Shown: positions 1 through 9,127 of the stretch, piece by piece | Layout: every line of letters begins with the position of its first letter | Numbering within the stretch: position 1 is the first letter of the stretch | Assembly: GCF_025377685.1 (NCBI RefSeq) | Contig: NZ_JACEHK010000015.1 | Location: 434,001 to 498,000, forward strand | Length of the DNA stretch: 64,000 nt | Origin: Anaerobacillus sp. CMMVII | GTDB taxonomy: Bacteria; Bacillota; Bacilli; Bacillales; Anaerobacillaceae | Direction: 5' to 3' | Notes under the pieces: generated by a model | Databases searched by the model: none | Seen by the model: the letters and a program-made list of their open reading frames with translations, nothing else | What the model was told of the DNA's origin: nothing | Position numbers and translations under genes: made by a program

Positions 1-1
1 C

Positions 2-532
2 ATCTTTACGATGCTTTTCAACGGGGGGATGATCCCAACTTTCTTAGTAGTTCAACAAACGGGTTTAATGAATTCACTTTGGGCGTTAATTATCCCTGTC
101 TCGATCAATGCTTTTAATATGATTATATTAAGAAGTTTCTTCCAAAACCTTCCTGCAGGTTTAGAAGAATCAGCAAAAATTGATGGATGTAGTGATTTTG
201 GAATTCTATTTAGAATTGTTATCCCATGTTCATTACCAGCGATTGCAACAATCTCACTTTTCTATGCAGTTACGTATTGGAACACTTATATGCATGCAGT
301 TCTATATATCAGTGACTCGTCGAAATGGCCAGTTCAAATTCTTTTACGACAAATTGTTGTACTAGCAACTGGAATGAACTATGATGGGGCCAACTTTACG
401 GACGTGCCACCACCTGAAATTACAATTAAAATGGCGGTAATCGTGGTAGCTACCTTACCAGTACTCATGGTTTATCCATTCATTCAAAAGTATTTTGCAA
501 AAGGTGCTCTTTTAGGATCGGTAAAAGGTTAA
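2..532 (+). CDS. Carbohydrate ABC transporter permease, LplC/YtcP type (5' truncated)
   Basis: This is the C-terminal part of an inner-membrane permease subunit of a sugar ABC importer. The reading frame is open at the window edge, so the true start lies upstream. About 175 residues are visible, with several hydrophobic segments. The cytoplasmic EAA loop that contacts the ATPase is recognisable (LEESAKIDGCSDFGILFRIV, then P). The protein ends in GALLGSVKG, a tail typical of the LplC/YtcP group. In Bacillus these permeases pair with YtcQ/LplA-type binding proteins and import pectin-derived oligosaccharides. The downstream cytoplasmic glycosidases support that role here. Substrate specificity is inferred from context only. 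Confidence 0.9.
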   Translation: MFTMLFNGGMIPTFLVVQQTGLMNSLWALIIPVSINAFNMIILRSFFQNLPAGLEESAKIDGCSDFGILFRIVIPCSLPAIATISLFYAVTYWNTYMHAVLYISDSSKWPVQILLRQIVVLATGMNYDGANFTDVPPPEITIKMAVIVVATLPVLMVYPFIQKYFAKGALLGSVKG

Positions 533-595
533 TTAGAATTTACATTTAGAGGAATATGCAACGTTTTTATTCAAATTAGGTACTTACTAAATAAG

Positions 596-703
596 TGAAT
601 TTCATAATTACCTTAAGCAAGCTATACCAATCTATATGTAGTTGCAATTGTTTACGTAACTGCATATAGAGCGGGGAGCGAGGATAATGAACGATGGAAT
701 TCA
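596..703. repeat. Cruciform dispersed repeat, copy 1
   Basis: This is an imperfect palindrome between the permease gene and the first GH43 gene. It starts with TGAATTTCATAATTACCTTA and ends with GGAATTCA. An inner inverted pair (ATATGTAGTTGC ... GTAACTGCATAT) can form a second stem. Related copies lie at 14722-14800, 34131-34200, 53492-53602 and 58371-58440. The copy at 53.5 kb shows the outer arms best. Confidence 0.65.
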
Positions 704-776
704 TTAAAAATGTAGTATTTTTACATGAATAATAAGCTGCATATTCCTCTTATTTTTATAGGAGGTTGATTGAAAA

Positions 777-2216
777 ATGGTTGGCGAAATAGTTGTAGAT
801 AATGCCGAAACATTTCTTAACCCTATTCTTAAAGGGAACTATGCGGATCCTTCAATTATTCGTGTCGAGGATCACTATTATATGGTCAACACATCTTACA
901 AATATCTACCGGGATTAATAATATGGCATTCTAAAAATCTTATCGATTGGAAGCCAATTGGTACCGCACTTGAGCATTTTAATGGAGATGTTTGGGCTCC
1001 TGACTTTGTTTATTATGAAGGAATGTATTATATCTATTTTCCAGCAGAGAAAACAAATTGGGTAGTTACGGCAACAGATCCCAAAGGCCCATGGAGTAAA
1101 CCAATTAATCTGAATACAAAACATATTGATCCTGGCCATGTAGTTGGTCCAGATAAGAAGCGATACCTGCATTTATCTGGAGGACATATGGTGCAACTAT
1201 CAGAAGATGGGCTATCAGTAGTTGGAGACGTACAGCATGTCTATGAACCTTGGAAATACCCAAAAGAATGGGAAGTTGAAGCTTTTAGTCCAGAAGGTCC
1301 AAAGTTAACTTTTCATAACGGGTACTACTACTTAACTCTAGCTGTCGGTGGTACAGCTGGTCCACCGACGAGTCACATGGTTGCTAGCTCTCGTTCGAAA
1401 ACTCCCTGGGGACCATGGGAACATTCGCCATACAATCCGATCACCAAAACGAAAACAAAAGAAGAGCGCTTTTGGTCACAAGGTCATGGCACATTGATCG
1501 ATACTCCTTCAGGAGAGTGGTGGATGGTTTATCACGCTTATGAAAATGGCTTTCATACACTAGGCCGGCAAACATTGCTTTTACCAATAGAATGGACAGA
1601 GAACGGTTGGTATAAAGTTCCAGAAGGGATAAAAGCTGATCAACCGCTCCGAAAGCCATTGGGAGAAACAGGAACTCACGGTTTTCCAACCAAAGATCGT
1701 TTTGAAGAAAAAAGAATAGGTTTACATTGGCAAACCAATGGTGAAGTAGATGAACAACGCTATTCGATTAAGAATGGGGCGCTAAATATTAAAGGGGACA
1801 GTACTGGGGGTGTTTCACCACTGCTGTATATGGCACAAGATAAGTCATATGAGGTTGAAGTTGATGTTTCAGTTGAAGAAGCTGTTGAAGGAAAGTTTAT
1901 GTTGTATTACAACGAAAATTCATATTTTGGACTTTCCGTCACTGTAGAAGGAATTCAGCATTTTCGGACATTTAAAAAGTATAAAGTAGTCCCTTATGAT
2001 GGTGACACGGTTAGATTAAGAATTAGAAATGATCATCATATTGTTTCATTTTATTATTTAAATGAAACAGGAAGATGGACCAAATATGATAAAGTTCTAG
2101 ACGCTTCAGGGTTTCATCATAATACTTTTGGCGGTTTCCTAAGCTTAAGGATTGGCTTAGATGCTACTGGAGATGGACTCGTAAAATTTCAAAACTTTGA
2201 ATATAGGGAATTATAG
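777..2216 (+). CDS. Glycoside hydrolase family 43 (arabinofuranosidase/xylosidase type)
   Basis: This is a predicted cytoplasmic exo-acting glycosidase of 479 aa that would remove arabinose or xylose side units from imported pectic oligosaccharides. The five-bladed GH43 fold is indicated by the conserved acidic residues: Asp24 in NYADPS (base), Asp118 in HIDPG (pKa modulator) and Glu173 in SPEGPK (acid). WAPD at 73-76 is also typical. The C-terminal ~170 residues look like the beta-sandwich module common in this family. There is no signal peptide. AGGAGG precedes the ATG. The next gene begins 18 bp downstream, so the two are probably co-transcribed. The exact substrate cannot be read from sequence. 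Confidence 0.9.
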   Translation: MVGEIVVDNAETFLNPILKGNYADPSIIRVEDHYYMVNTSYKYLPGLIIWHSKNLIDWKPIGTALEHFNGDVWAPDFVYYEGMYYIYFPAEKTNWVVTATDPKGPWSKPINLNTKHIDPGHVVGPDKKRYLHLSGGHMVQLSEDGLSVVGDVQHVYEPWKYPKEWEVEAFSPEGPKLTFHNGYYYLTLAVGGTAGPPTSHMVASSRSKTPWGPWEHSPYNPITKTKTKEERFWSQGHGTLIDTPSGEWWMVYHAYENGFHTLGRQTLLLPIEWTENGWYKVPEGIKADQPLRKPLGETGTHGFPTKDRFEEKRIGLHWQTNGEVDEQRYSIKNGALNIKGDSTGGVSPLLYMAQDKSYEVEVDVSVEEAVEGKFMLYYNENSYFGLSVTVEGIQHFRTFKKYKVVPYDGDTVRLRIRNDHHIVSFYYLNETGRWTKYDKVLDASGFHHNTFGGFLSLRIGLDATGDGLVKFQNFEYREL

Positions 2217-2234
2217 ATTAGGAGGATAACAAAG

Positions 2235-3761
2235 ATGATTTTTTTCGATATAACAAAGTACGGAGCAATAGGGGATAATGCAACAGACAATACAGAGGCA
2301 ATTGCAAATGCAATCAATGAGTGTGCAGCTAGTGGTGGTGGTACTGTTTATATTCCAGCAGGAACATACGTAACTGGTCCGATACATCTTAAAAGTAATA
2401 TCACTTTGTATCTAGAATCAGGTGCGTTGGTATTATTTGATACAAATTTTGATGTATATGCTCCAGTACAAACAAGATGGTCTGGGTACGAGTGTTACGG
2501 CTATTCACCATTAATATACGGAAATGGCTTAAAAAATGTAGCAATTAAGGGACATGGTACCTTTGACGGTCAAGGATCTGCATGGTGGAAAGTTTACCAC
2601 CAAATTAAAAATGGAGAAATTTATTCTTCTTCTAGAACAAAAGAAATTGCCGAATTAAATAAAAATGTGCTTTCTGATCCAAATACAAATTTAGTAGAAT
2701 GGGAGTCGCAATTTTTACGCCCAGCATTACTTCAATTGTTTAATTGTGAGAATGTTACTTTGGAAGGAATTACATTACAGAATTCGCCATTTTGGAATAC
2801 GCATCTCGTATATTGTAACCATGTAAACGTAAGTAAAGTGACAATCGAAAATCCATGGGACACTCCAAATGGTGACGGGTTAGACATTGATTCTTGCTCA
2901 AATGTAAGAGTTTCAGATTGCCATTTTGATGTAGGGGATGATTGCCTATGTTTAAAGTCCGGAATTAATGAGGATGGCAGAAGAGTTGGAAAACCGACTG
3001 AGAATGTAACGATTACGAATTGTACAATGATTCACGGACATGGTGGCGTTGTTATGGGGAGTGAAAACTCAGGTGGAATTAAAAACGTAACAATCTCTAA
3101 CTGCGTATTTATCGGCACTGATCGTGGAATTCGTTTAAAAACTAATCGAGCTCGTGGAGCATACATGAAAAATATCCTAATCAACAATATTTACATGGAA
3201 AATGTATTTTGCGCTTTTGCGATTAACTCGTTCTATCGTTACGGGGTAGATGTTAATGATCCACTAATGAATGCACCAGAAGCTATACCGGTCACTGAAA
3301 AAACACCAAAAATTGAACATATAAAAATTAGTAATGTCACAGCAAAAGAATGTCGTGCTGCAGCAGCCTTCATCTATGGTCTTCCAGAGATGCCAATTGA
3401 AGATGTTTCATTGAGCAATGTAACCTTTGAAATGACAACTGATCCAAATGAGGAAGGTGGAGAACCTGATATGGTGAAGGACGAAATCATCATGGCAGGA
3501 GAAGGGATATATTGTAAGCATGTGAATGGTATTGAATTCCACCGTGTTCGTGTTGAAACTCGCCAAGGTCCTGCATTAACGATGGAAGAAGTAGTAGATG
3601 TTGATATTGACAATGTTGTCATGAAAAAGACACACGAAGCAACACCGGTTGTTAAGCTTAATAAAGTCGATAATGTAACAATCAACGGCCGTCAATCACA
3701 AATCTATTCTGAAACATATTTGGAAGTAGAGAATAGTAGCAACGGTACGATCTACCGCTAA
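2235..3761 (+). CDS. Glycoside hydrolase family 28, exo-polygalacturonase type
   Basis: This is a parallel beta-helix pectin hydrolase of 508 aa with all four GH28 signature blocks: NGDGLD at 212-217, GDD at 234-236, GHG at 268-270 and RLK at 300-302. The likely catalytic aspartates are 214, 235 and 236. There is no signal peptide, so it probably trims galacturonic acid or rhamnogalacturonan oligomers in the cytoplasm. It is preceded by TAGGAGG and sits 18 bp after the GH43 gene, in the same operon. An insertion of about 60 residues near position 120-160 (rich in Lys/Glu) is shared with the second GH28 protein in this window. It could be an exo-galacturonidase or a rhamnogalacturonan galacturonohydrolase. 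Confidence 0.92.
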   Translation: MIFFDITKYGAIGDNATDNTEAIANAINECAASGGGTVYIPAGTYVTGPIHLKSNITLYLESGALVLFDTNFDVYAPVQTRWSGYECYGYSPLIYGNGLKNVAIKGHGTFDGQGSAWWKVYHQIKNGEIYSSSRTKEIAELNKNVLSDPNTNLVEWESQFLRPALLQLFNCENVTLEGITLQNSPFWNTHLVYCNHVNVSKVTIENPWDTPNGDGLDIDSCSNVRVSDCHFDVGDDCLCLKSGINEDGRRVGKPTENVTITNCTMIHGHGGVVMGSENSGGIKNVTISNCVFIGTDRGIRLKTNRARGAYMKNILINNIYMENVFCAFAINSFYRYGVDVNDPLMNAPEAIPVTEKTPKIEHIKISNVTAKECRAAAAFIYGLPEMPIEDVSLSNVTFEMTTDPNEEGGEPDMVKDEIIMAGEGIYCKHVNGIEFHRVRVETRQGPALTMEEVVDVDIDNVVMKKTHEATPVVKLNKVDNVTINGRQSQIYSETYLEVENSSNGTIYR

Positions 3762-3831
3762 GTAAAAATTAGGCAATTACTCTATCTATTCTTTCGTAAA
3801 ACTAGAATTCTAAGAGGGGAAGTAAAAAAAC

Positions 3832-5403
3832 GTGAAAACGAAATCTGAAATTTCTCAGGTAGATCATAAGGTTTGGTCAGCTGACCTTGGTAATGGATAC
3901 TATCAAAATCCAATATTACATGCTGATTATTCAGATCCCGATGTCATTCGTGTCGGTGAAGAATTCTTTATGGTTTCTTCCAGCTTTAATATGTCGCCTT
4001 GTTTACCAATCTTGCATTCAAAGGACTTAGTAAATTGGAAAATAGTTAACCATGTTTGTGATAAGTTGCCTTTTGAAAGTTACGATAAACCACGACATGG
4101 TGATGGTGTTTGGGCTCCTAGTATTCGCTATCATGACGGTTTTTATTGGGTATTCTTTGGGGCTCCTGATGAAGGCGTCTTTATGAGTAAAACGAAAGAT
4201 CCATTTGGTGAGTGGTCACCACTACATTTAGTAAAAGAAGTAAAAGGTTGGATTGATACCTGTCCGTTCTGGGATGAAGACGGTCAAGCGTATTTAGTTA
4301 ATGCATTTGCTAAAAGTAGAATTGGTTTTAAAAGTATCTTACATGTAAGTAAAATGAAGCCTGATGGAACAGCGCTACTAGACGAAGGTGTTCATGTATT
4401 TGATGGAAATTTGCATCATGAAACGATCGAAGGTCCAAAAATGTATAAGAGAAATGGGTATTATTACATTTTTGCCCCTGCTGGTGGAGTTCCAACAGGT
4501 TGGCAGACAATTTTGCGCTCCAAGTCCATTTATGGTCCTTATGAAGATAAAATTGTCCTCCATCAAGGAAGCACTGATATCAACGGTCCACATCAAGGTG
4601 GGTGGGTCGAGCTAGAAAATGGAGAAAATTGGTTTATTCATTTTCAAGATAAAGGTGCCTATGGGAGAATCACTCATTTACAACCGATGAGTTGGGAGAA
4701 TGACTGGCCAGTCATGGGGGACAATGTTGATGAAAACGGGATCGGTGAACCGGTTACACGTTGGAAGAAACCAACTACTATACAACAAGAAATCACAGTG
4801 CCGCAGGTGAATGATGAATTTGACGGAAATACGTTAGGACTTCAATGGCAGTGGCGCGCAAATCAAAAAGTTGAATGGTATAAGATCGGTGAAAACGAAA
4901 GCCAATTACGACTTTTTGCCACTCCGTTACCAGAAGGTGTCGAAACTCTATATGATGCAGGACAAATCTTAACACAAAAGCTGCCAGCACTTACCTTTAC
5001 GGCAACTACCAGTGTCACATTTACGCCTGAAAGTAGTGAGGACTGCAGTGGCTTGATGATGTTCGGTTTGAAATACGCAGGAGTGATGCTGAAAAAATCG
5101 GATGCGGGCTTGTCTTTAGTTCATTTTACCGGTGAGAATAACGGAAACACAACCTCTGAAATAGAAGAAATAGTAGACCAACTTGATGTAGAGACGGTTT
5201 TTTTACGAATTGAAGTAGCTGAAGGTGCTCAATGCCAATTTAGCTATAGTATTGATGGTGAGAATTTCAAATCGATTGAACAACGCTTTATTGCAACTGA
5301 AGGAAAATGGATTGGCGCTCAACTTGGAATTTTCTGTATAAATAGAGGGGAGAATGCAAGCTCAGGTTATGCTGACTTTGATTGGTTTAGAGTAAGTAAA
5401 TAA
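3832..5403 (+). CDS. Glycoside hydrolase family 43 with C-terminal beta-sandwich domain
   Basis: This is a 523-aa cytoplasmic GH43 enzyme. The family triad is visible: Asp35 in DYSDPD, Asp142 in GWIDTC and Glu200 in TIEGPK. WAPS follows near 94-97. From about residue 330 on, the chain resembles the concanavalin-like C-terminal domain of GH43 xylosidases (NDEFDGNTLGLQWQW, ending YADFDWF). The start is GTG, chosen because AAGAGGGGA lies 11-14 bases upstream and the N-terminal sequence is collinear with the family. It belongs to the same run of pectin genes but follows a 70-bp gap. Substrate may be arabinosyl, xylosyl or galactosyl side chains. Confidence 0.9.
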   Translation: MKTKSEISQVDHKVWSADLGNGYYQNPILHADYSDPDVIRVGEEFFMVSSSFNMSPCLPILHSKDLVNWKIVNHVCDKLPFESYDKPRHGDGVWAPSIRYHDGFYWVFFGAPDEGVFMSKTKDPFGEWSPLHLVKEVKGWIDTCPFWDEDGQAYLVNAFAKSRIGFKSILHVSKMKPDGTALLDEGVHVFDGNLHHETIEGPKMYKRNGYYYIFAPAGGVPTGWQTILRSKSIYGPYEDKIVLHQGSTDINGPHQGGWVELENGENWFIHFQDKGAYGRITHLQPMSWENDWPVMGDNVDENGIGEPVTRWKKPTTIQQEITVPQVNDEFDGNTLGLQWQWRANQKVEWYKIGENESQLRLFATPLPEGVETLYDAGQILTQKLPALTFTATTSVTFTPESSEDCSGLMMFGLKYAGVMLKKSDAGLSLVHFTGENNGNTTSEIEEIVDQLDVETVFLRIEVAEGAQCQFSYSIDGENFKSIEQRFIATEGKWIGAQLGIFCINRGENASSGYADFDWFRVSK

Positions 5404-5453
5404 CTTTAGGGAAGGGTGGCCATTTGCGTCACCCCTCTCAAAAGTGTAAGAAA

Positions 5454-5486
5454 GTAAAATTAGAACTGAAGACGTTCTAATTTTAC
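5454..5486 (+). terminator. Hairpin after the second GH43 gene
   Basis: A perfect 13-bp stem (GTAAAATTAGAAC with GTTCTAATTTTAC) and a 7-base loop lie 50 bp after the stop codon. A second, imperfect stem (GAAGGGTG with CACCCCTC) lies just before it. The tail is only moderately U-rich, so this may be a terminator or an mRNA-stabilising hairpin. Confidence 0.45.
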
Positions 5487-5510
5487 CATTTTACATTTTT
5501 AATAGGTTAA

Positions 5511-5560
5511 GAAAGCATAAGCGTTTTTAGTACTTTATGTTTAGCTTCATGCGCCATCGC
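5511..5560. repeat. Fragment of modular Bacillus-type repeat
   Basis: The stretch GCGTTTTTAGTACTT followed by TAGCTTCATGCGCCATC is a close match to the left part of the longer repeat at 33.8 kb. Only this module is present here. It lies upstream of the third GH43 gene, whose own ribosome site begins further downstream. Confidence 0.5.
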
Positions 5561-5594
5561 TTATCTAAATGTATTCGAGAGAGGACGATCTAAT

Positions 5595-7157
5595 ATGAAA
5601 ACTTTTAAAAATCCTATTATACCCGGTTTTTATCCAGACCCTTCGATCTGTAGGGTTGGTGAAGACTATTATCTAGTTACATCAACATTTGAATATTTCC
5701 CGGGAGTTCCTATTTTTCATAGCAAAGATCTAGTGAATTGGCAGCAAATTGGCCATGTATTAGATCGACCATCTCAATTGAACTTAGATGGTACACCAAA
5801 CTCAAGAGGAATTTATGCACCGACAATACGATATCATGAAGGTATTTTTTACACGATAACAACCTTTGTGGTTTCTGCTACTGGTGCACGTAAGAACTTT
5901 TATGTAACTGCTACTAATCCCAGTGGTCCTTGGTCGGAGCCAAATTGGCTTGAAGATGCTCCTGGAATCGATCCATCGTTATTTTTTGATGAAGATGGAA
6001 GAGTTTACTATACAGGAAACCGTGTCCCGCCTGAGGGGCCACAGTATCCTAAGCACGTTGAAATTTGGATGCAGGAGTTAGATTTAGAGAAAAAGCAGCT
6101 CATCGGTCCAAAATATAGCCTATGGGACGGAGCATTAAAGCAAATTCACGCTCAAGAGGCTCCACACCTATATAAAATCAATGGCTATTATTATTTAATT
6201 ATCGCTGAAGGTGGTACCGGTTTTACTCATTCAGTAACCATTGCTCGTAGTAAAGAGATTACAGGACCTTATGAGGTCTGCAAAACAAACCCGATTTTAA
6301 CGCATCGCCATTTGGGAAGAAACTATCCAATTACAAATGTTGGTCATGCAGATATTATTGAAACTCAAAATGGAGAATGGTGGATGGTTTGTTTAGCAAC
6401 GCGTCCTTATGGTGGCCATTATCGTAACTTAGGGCGTGAAACGTATTTAGTTCCGTTTATATGGGAAGAGGGGTGGCCAGTCGTTAACCCTGGAAAAGGT
6501 ATCATAGAATTGGAAATGCAATGTCCAGATCTTGTAGAAACAAGATGGGGGACTGAACCAGCATGTGATCACTTTGAAGGAAGTGAATTAGGCCTAAAAT
6601 GGAGCTTTATTCGTACACCCAAAGAGGATTTTTGGTCATTAAAAGATCGACCGGGGTACTTACGCCTAAAGACCAAGAAAGAAGTCATAACGGAAGAAGT
6701 AAATCCCAGCTTTGTTGGCCGAAGGCAACAACATATGAATTTTTCAGTTCGTACTAAGCTCGAGTTTTCTCCATTGAATGAGGGTGAGTCTGCTGGCATC
6801 GTATTGTTGCAGAATCATAATTATCAATTGAGAGTAGAGTACGGTTTACACGAGAACCAATCCTCGATACGGCTGATAAGAAGAAGCAATGGGCAAGATG
6901 AACTACTAGCTATTCAGCCAATAACGACTGATCTACTTTATTTGAAAATCGAAGCGATAGGGCAAGCATATAGTTTTTACTATGGAACAACACCGGAAAC
7001 ATGGAATTTATTAAGGGAAGATGTAGATGGTACGATTTTAAGCTCAGATGTAGCTGGTGGATTTGTTGGAGCTTTTATTGGAATGTATGCAACTAGTCAT
7101 GGTCAGGAAAGTTGTAATTATGCAGATTTTGACTGGTTTGAATATGTCGGTTATTAG
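5595..7157 (+). CDS. Glycoside hydrolase family 43 (XynB-like beta-xylosidase/arabinosidase)
   Basis: This 520-aa protein closely follows the pattern of cytoplasmic GH43 beta-xylosidases: NPIIPGFYPDPSICRVG at the N terminus with Asp15 as base, GIYAP at 72-76, Asp126 in GIDPS and Glu188 in AQEAPHLY. The C-terminal half from about residue 325 is the XynB-type beta-sandwich that closes the active site, ending NYADFDWFEY. No signal peptide is seen. GAGAGGACG precedes the ATG. It is the third GH43 enzyme in 7 kb, which suggests several different side-chain linkages are handled after uptake. Confidence 0.92.
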   Translation: MKTFKNPIIPGFYPDPSICRVGEDYYLVTSTFEYFPGVPIFHSKDLVNWQQIGHVLDRPSQLNLDGTPNSRGIYAPTIRYHEGIFYTITTFVVSATGARKNFYVTATNPSGPWSEPNWLEDAPGIDPSLFFDEDGRVYYTGNRVPPEGPQYPKHVEIWMQELDLEKKQLIGPKYSLWDGALKQIHAQEAPHLYKINGYYYLIIAEGGTGFTHSVTIARSKEITGPYEVCKTNPILTHRHLGRNYPITNVGHADIIETQNGEWWMVCLATRPYGGHYRNLGRETYLVPFIWEEGWPVVNPGKGIIELEMQCPDLVETRWGTEPACDHFEGSELGLKWSFIRTPKEDFWSLKDRPGYLRLKTKKEVITEEVNPSFVGRRQQHMNFSVRTKLEFSPLNEGESAGIVLLQNHNYQLRVEYGLHENQSSIRLIRRSNGQDELLAIQPITTDLLYLKIEAIGQAYSFYYGTTPETWNLLREDVDGTILSSDVAGGFVGAFIGMYATSHGQESCNYADFDWFEYVGY

Positions 7158-7168
7158 TAGCAAGCAAA

Positions 7169-7181
7169 GGAAACGGTTACC
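7169..7181 (+). promoter_or_regulatory. Palindromic operator-like site (CcpA/LacI type)
   Basis: GGAAACGGTTACC reads GGTAACCGTTTCC on the other strand. This is an imperfect palindrome around a central CG, similar to the sequence TGTAACCGTTTTCT at 12692. It could be a catabolite-response element or a site for another LacI-family repressor. Evidence is the motif and its position before the DUF624 gene. Confidence 0.35.
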
Positions 7182-7299
7182 AAGGCGTTTACATCCATAG
7201 AATTGTATACTAGTATTAAGAATATATATTACTAGAATTACATCTAACCTTAACTCTTGTTTGCTTAAGGCAACTAAACTACTAAGAAAGGGGTTAATT

Positions 7300-7947
7300 A
7301 TGATGGAAATGGGCGGATTTATGGGCGGTTTTTATCGAATTAGTGTTCACATTTCGAGACTTGCTTATATAAATGTACTTTGGATTATGTTCACTTTGTT
7401 AGGCGGTGTCGTCTTAGGAATAATGCCAGCAACGGTGGCATTATTTGCAATTACTAGGAAATGGGTTAATGGAGAGGATGTCTCTATTCTTAAATCATAT
7501 TGGAAATATTATAAGACAGAATTTATCAAATCAAATTTGCTAGGACTTTTCCTATATATCATGATCGTGTTACTCTATACCAACTTTATGTTGCTACAGA
7601 ATGATGTTTTCTGGATGGATTTAGTGAGATATGTTCTATTTTTCCTTACAGTATTATTTGTCATTACCGTGTTATACCTTTTCCCTATATACGTTCATTA
7701 TCAATTAAAGCTGTCTCACTATGTCAGAGACGCATTAATCATCGGGCTCGGTTATCCAGTTCATACAGTTCTTATGGCAGTAGGGATTTTTGCTTTACAA
7801 TTCGTTTTTATGAAAATACCAGGTTTAATTCCATTTTTCGCAGTTAGCACTACTAGTTATTTTGTGATGTGGCTAGTTAACGGTACTTTTGTTCATATAG
7901 AGAAAAAACGACAAGAAAAGTTAGATGCATCACTCCAAGTAAATTAA
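7300..7947 (+). CDS. DUF624 membrane protein, YesL-like
   Basis: This is a small integral membrane protein (215 aa from the chosen ATG) with about five hydrophobic segments. It matches the DUF624/YesL pattern: short N-terminal GGF motif, then RLAYINVLWIMFTLLGGVVL, then PATVALFAITRKW. Family members sit in rhamnogalacturonan and oligosaccharide ABC transporter operons. Their biochemical role is unknown, though a part in uptake is suspected. The ATG at 7300 (or 7303) has AAAGGGG seven bases upstream. An in-frame TTG at 7261 lacks a ribosome site. Confidence 0.85.
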   Translation: MMEMGGFMGGFYRISVHISRLAYINVLWIMFTLLGGVVLGIMPATVALFAITRKWVNGEDVSILKSYWKYYKTEFIKSNLLGLFLYIMIVLLYTNFMLLQNDVFWMDLVRYVLFFLTVLFVITVLYLFPIYVHYQLKLSHYVRDALIIGLGYPVHTVLMAVGIFALQFVFMKIPGLIPFFAVSTTSYFVMWLVNGTFVHIEKKRQEKLDASLQVN

Positions 7948-7960
7948 AGGAAAAATAATT

Positions 7961-7999
7961 CACCACGAGTAGGATAGAGACAATCTTATACTCGTGGTG
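7961..7999 (+). terminator. Hairpin after the DUF624 gene
   Basis: An 11-bp perfect stem (CACCACGAGTA with TACTCGTGGTG) lies 13 bp after the stop codon. The tail TTCCTATAT is a weak U-tract. It probably closes the first operon. Confidence 0.6.
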
Positions 8000-8034
8000 T
8001 TCCTATATCTACAACAGATAGGTTCATTTTGGAA

Positions 8035-8214
8035 CGTTCTTTTCTTAAAGATTGTTGCTATTAGCTTTTAGGTCGTAACCAAGCGAAAGCTTGGTTCTTC
8101 ACGCTTTGCGTGAAGCTTTTGAGAATAAATAAGCCATTGGTACAAATAAATTTGTCCCCAAAAGCATATTTATTCTCAAAAGACTTAAAAGCAACCAAGT
8201 TTATGAAAACAGCC
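8035..8214. mobile_element. MITE-like element A, copy 1 (8-bp target duplication TTTTGGAA)
   Basis: This is a 180-bp non-coding element flanked by perfect direct repeats TTTTGGAA (8027-8034 and 8215-8222). The left end reads CGTTCTTTTCTTAAAGATTG. The right end, reverse complemented, reads GGCTGTTTTCATAAACTTGG. Both match the terminal inverted repeats of the copies at 27.7, 31.6 and 59.9 kb. The interior holds stacked hairpins (AACCAAGC/GCTTGGTT and TTCACGC/GCGTGAA). No transposase is encoded. Confidence 0.8.
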
Positions 8215-8296
8215 TTTTGGAAAAAGACAAGAATTGTCATTCCAGGATTGGGTACCCTCATAGTATGAATGAAATAATTGCAAATTGGAGGTACTC

Positions 8297-9037
8297 ATGA
8301 AGAAGAAAGTTGTATTAGTTGGTGGGGCCGGAAGAATCGGGACCATTTTAAGTAAAGGCCTGCATGAAAGGTACGAAATAATAGTACTAGACAAAAATAT
8401 CCGTGAAGACGAAGGCCATATTGAAACGGATGCTACAAATTTTGATGAATTAGTAGACGATATTCCGGAAGATGCAGATGTTATTATCAATTTATTAGCT
8501 ACTCACACGAATGAAAGCATTAGTGATGTCTCAAAATTGAATGATATGACGGATGTCTTTTTTAAAGCCTCTTATTATATATTTTTAGCTGCTGTAACCT
8601 TAAAGGTGCCAAGAGTCATCTTCGCAAGTAGTAATCATGTGACAGATTATTATGAAGTTGACGGAAACTCAACGTTGACAAGAGAAATTAATATCAAGGA
8701 TTATCCATTGTCTAGAAGTTTGTATGGGGTTTTAAAGCTAGCTTCTGAAAATATAGGTCATATTTTTGCAGATGACCATGGGTTATCAATCATCAATCTG
8801 CGTATTGGATCAGTACCAGATGATGAAAAGAGGTCAGTAAGAGAAAAACCAAGATTAAGGAAGACTTTATTATCTAGCGTTGACGTGATCAACTTGTTCA
8901 GTGCAGCTATTGAAACAAATACTCATTATGGAATTTATTATGGTGTTTCAGATAATCCAGGCAAGCCATGGGATATGAAAAATGCGAAAGAGGAGTTAGG
9001 GTTTCAATCAATTGTAAATACAAGTGATTTGAATTAA
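8297..9037 (+). CDS. NAD-dependent epimerase/dehydratase family, uronate dehydrogenase-like
   Basis: This is a 246-aa short-chain extended dehydrogenase. It has the NAD-binding GGAGRIG (9-15), SSNH at 111-114, catalytic Tyr143 and Lys147 (YGVLK) and LRIGS at 168-172. The combination ASSNHVT, SLYG..K, LRIGS and YYGVSDNPGKPWD resembles bacterial uronate dehydrogenase, which oxidises galacturonate or glucuronate to the aldarolactone. The ATG at 8297 follows GGAGGT. In this pectin island it would offer an oxidative alternative to UxaC/UxaB. A role as another sugar dehydrogenase or epimerase is possible. Assignment is by motif recall, not alignment. Confidence 0.7.
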   Translation: MKKKVVLVGGAGRIGTILSKGLHERYEIIVLDKNIREDEGHIETDATNFDELVDDIPEDADVIINLLATHTNESISDVSKLNDMTDVFFKASYYIFLAAVTLKVPRVIFASSNHVTDYYEVDGNSTLTREINIKDYPLSRSLYGVLKLASENIGHIFADDHGLSIINLRIGSVPDDEKRSVREKPRLRKTLLSSVDVINLFSAAIETNTHYGIYYGVSDNPGKPWDMKNAKEELGFQSIVNTSDLN

Positions 9038-9047
9038 CTGCAAGACT

Positions 9048-9086
9048 TTTGGGTCTTAGCCAAGTATTCGCTTAGCTACGGCCCAA
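9048..9086. repeat. Intergenic palindrome related to MITE A interior
   Basis: TTTGGGTCTTAGCCAAGT pairs imperfectly with CTTAGCTACGGCCCAAA around ATTCG. The central words match the CCAAG..CTTGG hairpin found inside the MITE copies at 8.0, 26.9 and 31.6 kb. It lies between the dehydrogenase and pectinesterase genes. Confidence 0.55.
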
Positions 9087-9127
9087 ATAGCATAAAAAAT
9101 ACAGAGGTAATGAGAGGAGAAACAGAA

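Noticed and set aside
8061-8490. Minus-strand open frames across the MITE and the dehydrogenase start
   Set aside because: They overlap a repeat and the well-supported plus-strand gene, and lack ribosome sites.
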